A DNA stretch of 64,000 bases from Bacteroidales bacterium (GTDB lineage: Bacteria; Bacteroidota; Bacteroidia; Bacteroidales; UBA932): assembly GCA_017437125.1 (NCBI GenBank), contig JAFSBV010000033.1, forward strand, positions 1-64,000, read 5' to 3'. A program made the translations under genes and the position numbers. Under the pieces are notes generated by a model. The model saw only the letters and a list, made by a program, of their open reading frames with translations. It ran no database searches and was not told the DNA's origin. Shown in pieces: positions 17,853 to 28,354 of the stretch (its first letter is position 1; each line of letters begins with the position of its first letter).

Positions 17853-20531
17853 ATGAGAAGCAAAATAATGTCTTGCTTGAGGCTTTCAGTGCTGTCTGCA
17901 TGTCTCGCATCGATGTTTTCTTGTACAACTTCAGGAATCCGTCCTGTTCACCTTACCTGCGAGTATGATACTGATGCGATGATAGATATTCAGAACCCTC
18001 GTCTTGCTTGGATAAATCTGAATGTCAGAGATTCTAAAGGTGCGGCACAAGCAGCATATCAGGTGCGTGTCGCTGCAGATTCTCCAGACTTCGATGTCCT
18101 TGTGTGGGATACCGGAAAAGTTGATTCAGACGAGTCCGCATTCATCGTTTATTCCGGTGAGCAGCTTCGCTCTCGTACGACCTATTACTGGCAAGTGAAG
18201 GTGTGGGACGAAAAAGGAAGAGAGTCCGGATGGAGCGAGACGGCATCTTGGCATATGGGTATTCTGTCAGACGAAGAATGGAAAGGAGAATGGATAGGTG
18301 CACCTTGGCAGGGAGAGGAATCGTATGATTTCTTTGAGGACAGACCGTTCCAATACAATGTGGAAGACAATGAGTTCGATGCATTTCCAGCTCCGCTTAT
18401 AAGGAAAGGTTTTTTCATAGAAAAGCCGGTAAGTGAGGTTCGTTTCTATGGAACAGGATTAGGGTATTTTGAACTTTTTCTCAACGGGAATAGAATAGGT
18501 GATGAGTATTTTGCTCCAAATCAGACAAATTATGATGTACGTCCGAAACTTGTCGGGACAGAACGAGGCATAACGGATCCTTTTGAGGAATACACGGTAA
18601 TGTATCTTACTTATGATCTTACTGATTATGTGGCGGAAGGAGAGAATGTCTTTGGAGTAGTGCTCGGAAACGGATTCTACGATATGATCAAGCACTGGCC
18701 GACAATGGGCTATGGTTCGCCTCGTTTCATGGGACAGGTAGAGGTATCTTATGAAGATGGTACGACAGAAACGATCGCCTCAGACTCAACGTGGAAGATT
18801 GAACGCAGTGCTATAGTGAAGGATCAGATATTCTTCGGTGAACATTATGATGCAAGACTTGAGCATGAAGGATGGTCTGCTCCTGGATATGATGATTCTG
18901 GCTGGGAGAATGTGTCCTTGAAATCTGCACCTTCAGGTAAGCTTATCCCTCAGAACGGTCCTTCCGACAGAATTGTGGAACGTTATGATCCTGTCAGCAT
19001 AGACAGGCTGGACAATGGAGCATTTCATGTGAAGTTTCCGGTGGAAGTGTCTGGCTGGGTGGCTTTGAAGGATATTGATGCGAAAGAAGGACAGAAGATA
19101 GAGATCAGATATCTTGGTGAGTCTGGAAACGGAGGAAACTCCTATACCGCAAAAGGTACCGGCAAGGAGTCTTATCATGCAAGATTCACATGGTTCGTGT
19201 TTTCTGAGGTGGAAATATATGGTTTGGACAGCCTTTCTGCAGATCAGTTGGAAGCTCATCTTGTCTGTAGCGATGTCAGGCGATCCGGTGAGTTCAAGAC
19301 ATCCAATCAACTCTTGAATGATATAAACAGGATATGGCAGCAGAGCCAGCTTGACAATATGCATGGCTCCATTGCGAGTGACTGTCCGCATAGGGAGCGT
19401 TGTGGATATACCGGTGATGCACAGATTGTCTGTGTGACCGTAATGCACAATTTTGAGGTTCAGCAGTTCTACAACAAGTGGATTCGCGATATCAGAGGAG
19501 CACAGATACCTGATGGTTATGTTCCCAATGCGGCTCCATGGCAGCCAGGATGCGGAGGCGGAGTAGGCTGGGGTGCCGCTATTGAGATTCTTCCGTGGGA
19601 ATTTTATAACCATTACGGCGATGTGCGTGTGCTGGAGCAGAACTTTGATGCTATGTGCAGACATATAGGATGGATGCAGAAATGGGTGAATCCGGAAACC
19701 GGCATCATGCTGTCTGAAGAAGCTGATCCATGGTTGAACTTAGGTGAGTGGATACCTCCTCGTGAACTGCCACGGACAGATTTGGTGCATACCTTTCTTC
19801 TGTGGAATTCTGCTGATATCGTTGTGAAGGTTGCTAAAATCCTTGGAAAGCCGGCATCAGAGTATGAGGCGATAAGGGATAGGACGTATGAGGCATTCCA
19901 TAAGACTTTCTATGATTCGGAAACTTGTTCATACGGAAACTATGGAAGCAATGTCTTTGCTCTTCAGATGGGAGTTCCTGCAGAACGTCATGATAAGGTT
20001 CTTGATGCTCTCCGTGCTAACTTTGCCGAGACTGATGACCATATTGACAGTGGGATAATAGGAACCAGATATGTGTTCGGAGTCCTGTGTGATAATGGTC
20101 TTGAGGATCTCGCCTATAGAATCATGAACAAGAGGGATCTTCCGAGTTACGGTTATTGGGTGGAACAGGGCTCTACTACAACGTGGGAGAATTGGGATGG
20201 AATAGGAAGCAGCGGGTCTCATAATCATCCGATGTTCGGTAGTGGCCTGAGCTGGTTTTATCGCGACTTGGCTGGACTACGTGTCAAGGAACCGGGATTC
20301 AAGAGCTTTGAGATACGTCCGGTTGTACCTGAGGGTCTTGACTGGGTAGAGTACTCACATAATACGACATATGGTAGGATAGATATCCGTTGGGAACGCA
20401 GGAACGGAAAATTCCGTCTGGATTGTACAGTTCCTGTCGGCACTTCAGCCACAGTATATATTCCTGCTAAAGGTGGTCACGAAATCCATGAGGTATCGTC
20501 GGGAAAATATTCATTCAGTTCGAAATATTAA
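17853..20531 (+). CDS. GH78 alpha-L-rhamnosidase, lipoprotein
   Basis: An 892-residue glycoside hydrolase. A signal peptide with a probable lipobox (SMFSC, Cys about 23) predicts a lipid-anchored protein. N-terminal Ig-like region (about 30-150), Bac_rhamnosid_N beta-domains (about 170-470), then the (alpha/alpha)6 barrel with the GH78 signature ASDCPHRERCGYTGDAQ, in which the RxE glutamate is the expected general acid. The C-terminal beta-domain ends near 880. It would release terminal alpha-L-rhamnose from rhamnogalacturonan or flavonoid/host glycans. It overlaps the start region of the GH3 gene and is co-oriented with it. Confidence 0.93.
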   Translation: MRSKIMSCLRLSVLSACLASMFSCTTSGIRPVHLTCEYDTDAMIDIQNPRLAWINLNVRDSKGAAQAAYQVRVAADSPDFDVLVWDTGKVDSDESAFIVYSGEQLRSRTTYYWQVKVWDEKGRESGWSETASWHMGILSDEEWKGEWIGAPWQGEESYDFFEDRPFQYNVEDNEFDAFPAPLIRKGFFIEKPVSEVRFYGTGLGYFELFLNGNRIGDEYFAPNQTNYDVRPKLVGTERGITDPFEEYTVMYLTYDLTDYVAEGENVFGVVLGNGFYDMIKHWPTMGYGSPRFMGQVEVSYEDGTTETIASDSTWKIERSAIVKDQIFFGEHYDARLEHEGWSAPGYDDSGWENVSLKSAPSGKLIPQNGPSDRIVERYDPVSIDRLDNGAFHVKFPVEVSGWVALKDIDAKEGQKIEIRYLGESGNGGNSYTAKGTGKESYHARFTWFVFSEVEIYGLDSLSADQLEAHLVCSDVRRSGEFKTSNQLLNDINRIWQQSQLDNMHGSIASDCPHRERCGYTGDAQIVCVTVMHNFEVQQFYNKWIRDIRGAQIPDGYVPNAAPWQPGCGGGVGWGAAIEILPWEFYNHYGDVRVLEQNFDAMCRHIGWMQKWVNPETGIMLSEEADPWLNLGEWIPPRELPRTDLVHTFLLWNSADIVVKVAKILGKPASEYEAIRDRTYEAFHKTFYDSETCSYGNYGSNVFALQMGVPAERHDKVLDALRANFAETDDHIDSGIIGTRYVFGVLCDNGLEDLAYRIMNKRDLPSYGYWVEQGSTTTWENWDGIGSSGSHNHPMFGSGLSWFYRDLAGLRVKEPGFKSFEIRPVVPEGLDWVEYSHNTTYGRIDIRWERRNGKFRLDCTVPVGTSATVYIPAKGGHEIHEVSSGKYSFSSKY

Positions 20532-20544
20532 TGCAGAATCAGGT

Positions 20545-22788
20545 ATGAGAAAGACAATTATTGTAATCATTGCATTTTTATCGCTCCTTTCAGGGGCTGA
20601 GGCAAGAAAGTATCCATATCAGGATCCGGATCTTCCTGTGGAAAAGAGAGTCGAGGATCTGATAAGCAGGATGACAATCGAGGAGAAAGTGAATCAGATG
20701 AGTGCTCAACTTCTCTTCATGCATGAATTTTATGAAAAAAGAGATTATTCAAAGGGACATGTGCGTAATATCGGTCATTTTCTCTGGGATGGAAATATTC
20801 CAAATAATCCCGAATCTGTGGCAAAGCATATTAATGAGGATACAAGGCGCTCGATAGAGGCAAGCAGATGGGGGATTCCGGTACTTCAGCATGGAGAAGC
20901 TCTTCATGGAGCACAGTGGGGTGATGCTACATGCTTTCCGCAAAGCATATCGATGGCTGCGACCTTTGATACGGATCTTTACCATGAGGTGGCTCTTGCT
21001 ATTGCAGAAGAACTGAGGGCTGTAGGAGTTCGTCAGGTATATGCTCCTGTTGTGAATGTGAGCCGCGACCAACGTTGGGGTAGGGCTCAGGAAAGTTATG
21101 GAGAGGATGTCTTAATGAACTCTTTATTCGGAGTTGCATATGTGAAGGCTCTGGAGGGCAGCGGAGTGGTTACCACACCGAAACATTATGTGGACAATTA
21201 TGGCGACGGAGGTCATGATTCATATGCAACGTCAACATCATGGAGAGTTCTTCGCGAAGTATATCTGGAACCTTTCCGCGCATGTTTTCAGGAAGGAGGA
21301 GCAAGGTCGGTGATGTCGTCGTATAATTCAGTGGATGGCGTTCCTGTAAGTTGTAACGATATACTTCTCAATGACATTCTTAAGGATGAGTGGGGTTTTG
21401 ATGGCTATGTGGTTTGTGATTATGGCGCTGTAGGATTGATTAACAGCGGACACTATATGGCTGAAACTCATGAGGAAGCGCTTGCGATGAGTGTTAACAA
21501 CGGTATGGATCTTGAGCTCATGAATACACATGAGGGCCTCCTTCAACTGGTCAAGAGCGGAAAGATAAGTGAGGAGACTGTAAATGAGAGTGTACGTAGG
21601 ATACTCAAGGTCAAGTTTGAACTGGGCCTTTTTGAAGATCCGTTCGTAAATGAGAGTAAAGCTGCAGAAGTAGTACGCAGCAAGCAGCATAGAGATCTGG
21701 CAGAAGAGGCTGCGCGTAAATGTATGACACTTCTCAAAAATGATGGAATACTTCCTTTGGATGTTGATAGAATCAATAAGATAGGAATATATGGACCAGG
21801 TGCTGACCAACTGTGTCTTGGAGACTACAGTGGAGGGCGTGGCGGCTGGAGAGGCGAAGGTGCTGTCAGTGCATATCAAGGAATAAGTAATGCATTTGAG
21901 GGCAAGGCAGAAGTGGTTCTCAGTCAGGGACAGGATGTCTATCCTTTGGCGGAGACATGCGATGTCCTTATGTTCTTCCCTGGTATCATGGAAGATGAAG
22001 GAAGTGATCGAAGCAGTTTCAAACTTCCTTCTCAGCATGTAAGTCAGAACAGGGACGATTCGAACCACCAGATCATTGACGAACAGAAACTTCTTAATGT
22101 CGCTATAGATCAGGAAAGGATGGTAAGAGACCTCATTGCTACCGGAAAGCCTGTCATTGTCGTTCTTCAAAATGGTTCAGTCATCGATATCACTGACTGG
22201 GTTGACGGTGCAGCTGCTGTGCTTGAGGCATGGTATTCTGGAGAACAGGGAGGTACTGCAATTGCAGACGTGCTTACAGGTAAGTATAATCCTGGTGGTC
22301 GTCTGCCTTTCAGCTGGGTAAAGAGCATAGGGCAGAACCCGATGTGTTATTCTATCAAGCCAAGTGGACGTAACTATAGTTATGTGGAGAATGATGGAAA
22401 GCCTCTATATCCGTTCGGATACGGGCTGAGTTACACGACGTTCGAATACAGCGACCTGCGGATTCCGGATTCGCTTGAAAGAGGTGACACTCTCATAGTT
22501 AATGTTACTGTTACAAATACGGGAAATGTTGTGGGTGACGAGGTCGTACAGGTATATATGCACGATGAGATAGCATCTGTTGCCCGTCCTTTGAAAGAGC
22601 TTGCTGCATTCAGAAGGGTTACATTGAATCCTGGCGAGAGCAAGATTGTTGAATTGGAGATTCCATATCGCAGCTTCCATATGTGGGATAAAGATATGAA
22701 GTTCAGAGTGGAAGAAGGATGGTTTGAGGTTTGGGTAGGAAGAAATTCTGAAGATGTAATAGAGAATCGCAGAGTTTATGTGAAATGA
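20545..22788 (+). CDS. GH3 family beta-glycosidase, exported
   Basis: About 747 residues from ATG 20545 (MRKTIIVIIAFLSLLSGAEA), which gives a signal peptide; an in-frame upstream start at 20473 lies inside the rhamnosidase gene and is rejected. GH3 N-domain with KHYVDNYGDGG and the nucleophile Asp in YVVCDYGAVG, GH3 C-domain with the DxxGxRGGWRGEGA-like region, and a C-terminal fibronectin III-like domain. Substrate could be beta-glucoside or beta-xyloside; GH3 subfamilies cannot be separated by eye. Only 13 nt follow the GH78 stop, so the two act in the same breakdown path. Confidence 0.93.
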   Translation: MRKTIIVIIAFLSLLSGAEARKYPYQDPDLPVEKRVEDLISRMTIEEKVNQMSAQLLFMHEFYEKRDYSKGHVRNIGHFLWDGNIPNNPESVAKHINEDTRRSIEASRWGIPVLQHGEALHGAQWGDATCFPQSISMAATFDTDLYHEVALAIAEELRAVGVRQVYAPVVNVSRDQRWGRAQESYGEDVLMNSLFGVAYVKALEGSGVVTTPKHYVDNYGDGGHDSYATSTSWRVLREVYLEPFRACFQEGGARSVMSSYNSVDGVPVSCNDILLNDILKDEWGFDGYVVCDYGAVGLINSGHYMAETHEEALAMSVNNGMDLELMNTHEGLLQLVKSGKISEETVNESVRRILKVKFELGLFEDPFVNESKAAEVVRSKQHRDLAEEAARKCMTLLKNDGILPLDVDRINKIGIYGPGADQLCLGDYSGGRGGWRGEGAVSAYQGISNAFEGKAEVVLSQGQDVYPLAETCDVLMFFPGIMEDEGSDRSSFKLPSQHVSQNRDDSNHQIIDEQKLLNVAIDQERMVRDLIATGKPVIVVLQNGSVIDITDWVDGAAAVLEAWYSGEQGGTAIADVLTGKYNPGGRLPFSWVKSIGQNPMCYSIKPSGRNYSYVENDGKPLYPFGYGLSYTTFEYSDLRIPDSLERGDTLIVNVTVTNTGNVVGDEVVQVYMHDEIASVARPLKELAAFRRVTLNPGESKIVELEIPYRSFHMWDKDMKFRVEEGWFEVWVGRNSEDVIENRRVYVK

Positions 22789-22825
22789 TTTACTTAATAA
22801 TATTTCCCTAATTCATATAAAGTTA

Positions 22826-22833
22826 TAACTTTG
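22826..22833 (+). promoter_or_regulatory. -7 element upstream of pdxB
   Basis: TAACTTTG lies 20 nt before the pdxB start codon. No clear -33 TTG at the right distance, so only a partial promoter match. Confidence 0.5.
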
Positions 22834-22853
22834 TAAGAATTAAGGAAATGTTT

Positions 22854-23888
22854 ATGAAGATAGTAGCAGATGTTGACATACCTTTTCTCAAAGGTGTTCT
22901 TGAGCCTTATGCAGAGGTCGTGTATAAGAAGGGACTGGATATCAATCGTGATGACATTCTTGATGCCGATGCGCTTCTGATCCGCACGAGAACCAGATGT
23001 GACGCATCGCTTCTTGAAGGAACGAAGATCAGGCTTATCACAACAGCGACAATAGGAACAGACCATATTGACCTGGAGTATTGTCATGATCATGGAATAG
23101 CAGTCGCAAATGCCTCCGGATGCAATGCCGGTGGTGTGATGCAGTATGTCTTTTCCGCATTGTATGGAGTCGCTGCCCGCAAGGGAATAAAGATCGCCGG
23201 AAATACAATAGGTATAATCGGTGTAGGCAATGTAGGAAAAAAGGTTGAGGCAATGGCCGGATATCTCGGATTCAATGTCCTGAAATGTGATCCTCCGCGC
23301 GCCCGGAAGGAGGGCCCTGAGGGCTTCTGCTCATTGGAAACTCTTCTTACTGATTCCGATATTGTCACCTTGCATGTACCTCTTGATGAAATGACACGTG
23401 GTGTGGCCAATGACAACTTCTTCACATTGATGAAGCCTGGTGCCATTTTCATCAATGCTTCGAGAGGTGAGGTCGTCAATGAGAATGCACTGATCGAGGC
23501 AAGTCCGAAGCTGGGAGCTATCGTGATCGATACATGGAACAATGAACCGGATGTGAATCAGGATCTTATCGATGTCGCAGATATCGCGACACCTCATATT
23601 GCCGGTTATTCATTCCAGGGAAAACTTAACGGAACCTCTCTTGCTGTAAGGGCTGTGGCAGAACATTTCGGAATAGAAGAACTTAAGGACTTCTTCCCGA
23701 CGGACGAACTTTCGGACCATCAGCCACTGCATCTTGATCTTAAAGGAAAGAATCAGGGTGAGATAGCCGCTGTTTTCCAATATAATTATCCTATCTTTAC
23801 GGACGATTTCAGATTCCGTATGGAGCCTCATAAGTTTGAGAAGCTCCGTTCGGACTACCAGTATAGACGTGAAATATATGTAGAATAA
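22854..23888 (+). CDS. pdxB: 4-phosphoerythronate dehydrogenase
   Basis: About 344 residues; ATG 22854 is preferred over 22848 because AAGGA is then 7 nt upstream and the product begins MKIVADVDIPF like other PdxB proteins. It is a D-2-hydroxyacid dehydrogenase with the NAD-binding motif GIIGVGNVGKKV, the catalytic Arg region NASRGEVVNENAL and the His in ATPHIAGYS. It oxidises 4-phospho-D-erythronate in pyridoxal-phosphate synthesis. The C-terminal PdxB dimerisation segment is present. It is followed after 24 nt by the DUF4301 gene. Confidence 0.88.
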   Translation: MKIVADVDIPFLKGVLEPYAEVVYKKGLDINRDDILDADALLIRTRTRCDASLLEGTKIRLITTATIGTDHIDLEYCHDHGIAVANASGCNAGGVMQYVFSALYGVAARKGIKIAGNTIGIIGVGNVGKKVEAMAGYLGFNVLKCDPPRARKEGPEGFCSLETLLTDSDIVTLHVPLDEMTRGVANDNFFTLMKPGAIFINASRGEVVNENALIEASPKLGAIVIDTWNNEPDVNQDLIDVADIATPHIAGYSFQGKLNGTSLAVRAVAEHFGIEELKDFFPTDELSDHQPLHLDLKGKNQGEIAAVFQYNYPIFTDDFRFRMEPHKFEKLRSDYQYRREIYVE

Positions 23889-23912
23889 TACACTAACCAA
23901 CTAATAATCAAC

Positions 23913-25409
23913 ATGTTCACAAAAGAAGATTTGACCCAGATCGAGCAGAGAGGCTCGTCGGTACAGACAGTAGAGCAGCAGGTGGAGCGCTTCAAGCAGG
24001 GTTTCCCATGGATGAAGATCGTTGCTCCGGCAACCCCTGAAAGAGGAATCCAGGTTCTTGACGAAGCGGCTGTCGAGGCTGCGGCAAAGTATTATGACGG
24101 TGCTTCAATCAACGGAAAATGCAAGTTCGTTCCGGCTTCAGGTGCTGCATCTCGTATGTTCAAGGATCTTTTCAGCGGTCTTGATGCCTTGAAGGCTGGC
24201 AAGGAGCTTGCTGACGATGCTCCGGCTGCGAAGTTCGTTGACCGGATCCAGTCGTTTGCATTCTATACACCGGCACTTTTCGGTGAGGAGACATGCAAGT
24301 GTCCAGAATACAGACAGGATGTGCTGTCAAAGACACTGACAGATGAAGGACTCGGTTATGGCGCAAAGCCAAAGGGCGTTCTCAAGTTTCATAAATATAC
24401 TGACGGCGAGATCCGTACTGCATTTGCCGAGCATCTTGTAGAGGCTCAGAATTATATGAGAAACGAAGACGGCACTGCTAATCTGGTCGTTACGATATCT
24501 CCGGAGCATCAGCATCTTTTCGAAGAGGCATATGCTGAGGTAAAGGAGGCATATGAGGCAAAATATGGCGTGAAGTACAACATCACATTCACATTCCAGG
24601 ACAAGGCTACCGACACTGTCGCAGTAGATGTTGACAACAAGCCTTTCAGAACAGAAACTGATTCTCTTCTTTTCCGTCCTGCAGGACATGGCGCCCTTAT
24701 CTATAACCTTAACAGGATTGAAGAAGAGGTGGTTTCAATCAAGAACATCGACAACGTGGCAAACGAGAGACTCCTTCCTGAGACTGCGACATGGAAGAAG
24801 GTTCTCCTCGGCAAGGCTCTCGAGCTCCGCGACAAGATATACGGATATCTCAATGCTCTCGATGCAGAGGCTACTCCGGCTCTTTGCGACGAAATCGAGG
24901 CATTCCTCGACCAGATTCTCTGCGTGACACTTCCTGCAGCGGCTGATTTCGATGCACGTGTTGCAGCTCTCCGCGCGAAGCTCAACCGTCCTATCCGTGT
25001 TGCTGGTATGGTGAAGAACCAGGGCGAACCGGGCGGTGGTCCTTTCATCATCGCAGAGAAGGACGGCTCTACATCGCTTCAGGTCCTCGAAAGCGTACAG
25101 ATAAATATGTCAGATGATCATGCACGTGAGTGCCTCGCAAATGCAACCCACTTCAACCCGGTTGACATCGTATGCTGCCTCCATGACTATAAGGGACAGA
25201 GCTTCGATCTCCTCCAGTATGTTGACGAGGATGCCGGATTCATCAGCTCGAAGAGCTATCAGGGCCGTGAGCTCAAGGCTCTCGAGCTTCCAGGCCTCTG
25301 GAACGGTGCAATGAGCAACTGGAACACTCTCTTCGTTGAGGTTCCTCTCGCAACATTCAATCCTGTGAAAGTCGTTCTTGACCTTCTCAGACCGGCTCAC
25401 CAGAACTAA
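23913..25409 (+). CDS. DUF4301 family protein
   Basis: A 498-residue protein starting MFTKEDLTQIEQRG, recognised as the DUF4301 family of Bacteroidota. It has a glycine-rich segment FVPASGAASRMFKDL near residue 75 that looks like a nucleotide/sugar-phosphate loop, and GEPGGGPFIIAEKDG further on; this is suggestive of nucleotidyltransferase-like folds but I cannot prove a function. No signal peptide. It probably shares a transcript with pdxB and ends in the hairpin at 25426-25464. Confidence 0.85.
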   Translation: MFTKEDLTQIEQRGSSVQTVEQQVERFKQGFPWMKIVAPATPERGIQVLDEAAVEAAAKYYDGASINGKCKFVPASGAASRMFKDLFSGLDALKAGKELADDAPAAKFVDRIQSFAFYTPALFGEETCKCPEYRQDVLSKTLTDEGLGYGAKPKGVLKFHKYTDGEIRTAFAEHLVEAQNYMRNEDGTANLVVTISPEHQHLFEEAYAEVKEAYEAKYGVKYNITFTFQDKATDTVAVDVDNKPFRTETDSLLFRPAGHGALIYNLNRIEEEVVSIKNIDNVANERLLPETATWKKVLLGKALELRDKIYGYLNALDAEATPALCDEIEAFLDQILCVTLPAAADFDARVAALRAKLNRPIRVAGMVKNQGEPGGGPFIIAEKDGSTSLQVLESVQINMSDDHARECLANATHFNPVDIVCCLHDYKGQSFDLLQYVDEDAGFISSKSYQGRELKALELPGLWNGAMSNWNTLFVEVPLATFNPVKVVLDLLRPAHQN

Positions 25410-25425
25410 AGACAGTATCATATAT

Positions 25426-25464
25426 GAATACGGCCCGCAGCATCTGACGCAGCGGGCCGTATTC
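25426..25464. terminator. Hairpin between convergent genes
   Basis: GAATACGGCCCGC (25426-25438) pairs perfectly with 25452-25464 over 13 bp, between the DUF4301 stop and the convergent small exported protein. It lacks a T-tract, like the hairpin after yebC; it probably ends both transcripts. Confidence 0.6.
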
Positions 25465-25469
25465 GTGAA

Positions 25470-25952
25470 TTACATGTTCTTTACACGTCCTTTCTTCAGT
25501 TGCAGAGTCCAGTTGTCTGCAAAGCTTGGAGCATGAGGATTGTCCGGATCGACAGGGCCGGCTCCTTTGCCGATTTTGACCAGTCCGGTGATCCATTCGG
25601 CGCGTATCATTCCCTTGTGCTTATGCTTCTTCAGGATTGTCATGAGCTCTTTCATGCGGATTTCCTTCATCTTTCCGTTGCTCTGCATTACCTCGACCTT
25701 GTCAAGATAAAGTCCTTTCCTGCCTACATGCCAGGTTGCTACATATCCACGGTAGTTTGCCGTGCTGACGAAGTTTCTCTCGCCAAGCAGTTCCTGAAAT
25801 GCTTCATATTCCCTGGCATCGAGGGAGAGAAGAGGTGAAGAAGGCATTTCCCATGTCTCGCCATCGATGATGACCTTGTCATGAATCTGTCCGGTCGCCG
25901 ATGCTGACAAACATGCAAGTGCCAGCAAGGCAGTCAAAATCAATCTTTTCAT
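25470..25952 (-). CDS. Small exported protein of unknown function
   Basis: About 160 residues from Met at 25952 (MKRLILTALLALACLSASA), giving a clear signal peptide; the longer frame from 25976 would overlap the previous gene and spoil the signal. The mature part is basic, begins near GQIHDKVIIDGETW, and contains a motif-poor region with EYEAFQELLGERNFVSTANYRG. I do not recognise a family. It lies directly behind the methyltransferase gene and ends at the shared hairpin. Confidence 0.7.
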   Translation of the reverse strand: MKRLILTALLALACLSASATGQIHDKVIIDGETWEMPSSPLLSLDAREYEAFQELLGERNFVSTANYRGYVATWHVGRKGLYLDKVEVMQSNGKMKEIRMKELMTILKKHKHKGMIRAEWITGLVKIGKGAGPVDPDNPHAPSFADNWTLQLKKGRVKNM

Positions 25953-25972
25953 ATCCTGTATGTCTGATGTTT

Positions 25973-27205
25973 TCAAATTCTTTCAGCTGTAATGAGTATG
26001 TTTCCTTCCGTATCGGATCTGAGTCCGAAGATGTGAATGCCGTTTCCCGGGCCGCATCCGAGCTTCTTGGCCAGGATTTCCGATGTCATTGGAATGTTCC
26101 TCGCACTGACGTCGGCGTTCGGAAATTCCTTCCCCAGATTCTTCATGCTCTTCTTGTCTAAAGGATCTGTCCTGATGATTCTGAACACTTTGCCGAAATC
26201 CTTCATGGCCAGAGCCTTGTCTTCTGATGAAGATATGTAGTAATGTGTCGATCTGCCTATTTTTCCTGCTTCAAAACGTCTGCCCATCAGGTTGAAACAT
26301 CCTGCCTTCATCATCGCTTTTCCAGGCTCGAAGAGGAAAGAACTGCTCCTTATATCTTCAGGTGATGCGGCTGCAGCCATGCATGTCTTCTCCTCGGACG
26401 GCATGAAGGTGAATCCAGATCCGTCAGTGGCCGGATATGCGGAGGGAAGTTCGATTGCCGTGATAGAGTACTCTCCATCCCATTCCCTGTCCATCCATAT
26501 CAGCAGTTCCTTGCATTCACCTCCGGAAGCCACGACATGAACTTCACGGCATGTCGTACCAAGCCTCTCGCAAGCCATGGATATGTCTGCCATAGGGGAG
26601 AGCTTCAGAAGGATATGCCTGCTGTAGGAGAATATCTCGTCCCTCAGTGTAAGTACATCGGGGGTGCATTCTTCGATGAGGAAAACTTTCTTTCCGCTTT
26701 CTCCGCGTCTCGCCGGATCCATATAGATGATGTCAGGACGGAAATTTCCAAGGATGTGCCCGATGTTCCCTTTTTCAGCAATGTCGCAGCTTATTCCGAT
26801 ATTTCCCGCTTTCAGGATCCGGAAATTATATGATGCGGCATCGGACAGCTTCGCCTGCATCTCATTGTAGAGCACATGTTCCATTTCCTTTGAAAAGAAC
26901 CAGCTGTCAACTCCGAGACCACCGGTCAGATCAGCAATGCTCTTTCCGATCCTGCCGGCAAACGAGGCCTTGTATCTTGCGGTTGCACTGCTGCTGCATT
27001 GTTCCGCAGACAGCCTTGCCGGGAAATACAGACGAGGGTTTTCGTACCATTCCTGAACCTTTCCTCTTAGCTTTCTTCTGCTTTCGATGCAGTTGACGGC
27101 AAGATCCATGTCGATTTCCGGCCATCTGGCCTTGTCGAGGATGAGTCTTGTCGTGTCATCGGACATATGTTCAGATACGAATTCCGTCAGCTTTTCCATC
27201 AGCAT
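25973..27205 (-). CDS. THUMP-like domain class I methyltransferase
   Basis: A 410-residue protein (start 27205 or Met 27199). Central Rossmann methyltransferase core with IADLTGGLGVDSWFF (SAM loop) and IIYMDPARRGESGKK, followed by a C-terminal THUMP-like segment with the FGKVFRIIRTDPLDKKSM region. This family is known from Bacteroidota (PG1098-like) and presumed to act on RNA, but its substrate is not known to me. It is the first gene of a two-gene unit with the small exported protein. Confidence 0.85.
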   Translation of the reverse strand: MLMEKLTEFVSEHMSDDTTRLILDKARWPEIDMDLAVNCIESRRKLRGKVQEWYENPRLYFPARLSAEQCSSSATARYKASFAGRIGKSIADLTGGLGVDSWFFSKEMEHVLYNEMQAKLSDAASYNFRILKAGNIGISCDIAEKGNIGHILGNFRPDIIYMDPARRGESGKKVFLIEECTPDVLTLRDEIFSYSRHILLKLSPMADISMACERLGTTCREVHVVASGGECKELLIWMDREWDGEYSITAIELPSAYPATDGSGFTFMPSEEKTCMAAAASPEDIRSSSFLFEPGKAMMKAGCFNLMGRRFEAGKIGRSTHYYISSSEDKALAMKDFGKVFRIIRTDPLDKKSMKNLGKEFPNADVSARNIPMTSEILAKKLGCGPGNGIHIFGLRSDTEGNILITAERI

Positions 27206-27248
27206 GATATTTTATGCAAAAATAGACATATTAATCCAAAAATAATGT

Positions 27249-27256
27249 TAAATTTG
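27249..27256 (+). promoter_or_regulatory. -7 element upstream of kdgK
   Basis: TAAATTTG, 53 nt before the kdgK start, in an AT-rich divergent region. No TTG at -33, so it is a partial match that may depend on an activator. Confidence 0.45.
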
Positions 27257-27309
27257 AAAGTTAAATCTGTAAATATCATAGAATAACATAAACAACTAAA
27301 ATTACTATT

Positions 27310-28350
27310 ATGGCTAAAGTCATCACATTCGGTGAAATCATGCTTCGCCTATCGACTCCGGGTTATCTCAGATTCTCGCAGTCAAGGCAGTTTGAGGCTA
27401 CATTCGGTGGTGGAGAAGCGAATGTAGCTGTTTCGCTTGCGAATTATGGCATTGATACGCAGTTCGTCACCCGTTTCCCAAAGAATGATATTGCAGCAAG
27501 CTGCATAAAGGATCTTCACAGCTATGGCGTAGGTACAGATCATTGTATCTTCGGAGGTGACAGACTTGGAATCTATTTCCTTGAGACAGGCGCTGTCGCA
27601 CGCCCGAGCAAGGTGGTATATGACCGTGCCCATTCGTCGATCGCGCAGATCGAGAAGGGTATGATTGATTGGGAGAAAGTATTCGAGGGCGCTGACTGGT
27701 TCCATTGGACGGGTATCACTCCTGCGATCAGTCAGGGTGCTGCAGATGTTTGTCTGGAGGCTATCCAGGCAGCCAACAGGCTGGGTGTGACTGTGTCATG
27801 CGATCTTAACTACAGAAAGAATCTGTGGAAATACGGCAAGACTGCTTCTGAAGTGATGCCTGAACTTGTGGCAGGATGTGATGTTATCCTCGGCAATGAG
27901 GAAGATGCCGAGAAAGTTTTCGGAATCAAACCGGAAGGTTTCGATGTCACTGCAACTAAGGGAGAAGTCAATGCTGCCGAGTTCGAAAGCGTATGCAGAC
28001 AGCTTATGGACAGGTTCCCACGTGCAAAGAAAGTCATAATCACTCTTCGCGGATCCATCAATGCGAATCACAATACATGGGGTGGAGTCCTTTTCAGCGA
28101 TGGAAAGCTCTATCAGTCCCCAAGATACGATATCACGCATATTGTTGACCGTGTAGGCGGTGGAGATTCATTCATGGGAGGACTTATCTATGGCCTGCTT
28201 ACCTATGTCGGTGATGATCAGAAGGCATTGAATTTCGCTGTCGCGGCTTCATGTCTCAAGCATACGGTTTTCGGTGATTACAATCAGGTGACTGTCGCTG
28301 AGGTTGAAAATCTCATGAAGGGTGACGGCTCTGGCAGAGTTTCAAGATAG
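27310..28350 (+). CDS. kdgK: 2-keto-3-deoxygluconate kinase
   Basis: A 346-residue PfkB/ribokinase-family sugar kinase. It has the N-terminal [15 protein letters not shown] motif and the C-terminal signature [16 protein letters not shown] with the catalytic Asp. It phosphorylates 2-keto-3-deoxygluconate (KDG) to KDPG. The function is supported by eda directly downstream (5 nt) and by kduI/kduD on the facing strand. An insertion around residues 200-225 ([16 protein letters not shown]) is usual for the Bacteroidota form. Confidence 0.92.
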   Translation: MAKVITFGEIMLRLSTPGYLRFSQSRQFEATFGGGEANVAVSLANYGIDTQFVTRFPKNDIAASCIKDLHSYGVGTDHCIFGGDRLGIYFLETGAVARPSKVVYDRAHSSIAQIEKGMIDWEKVFEGADWFHWTGITPAISQGAADVCLEAIQAANRLGVTVSCDLNYRKNLWKYGKTASEVMPELVAGCDVILGNEEDAEKVFGIKPEGFDVTATKGEVNAAEFESVCRQLMDRFPRAKKVIITLRGSINANHNTWGGVLFSDGKLYQSPRYDITHIVDRVGGGDSFMGGLIYGLLTYVGDDQKALNFAVAASCLKHTVFGDYNQVTVAEVENLMKGDGSGRVSR

Positions 28351-28354
28351 CGTT

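Noticed and set aside
21328..22170. 280-codon minus-strand frame inside the GH3 gene
   Set aside because: It is a shadow of a well-supported GH3 coding frame, with no domain pattern or start signals.
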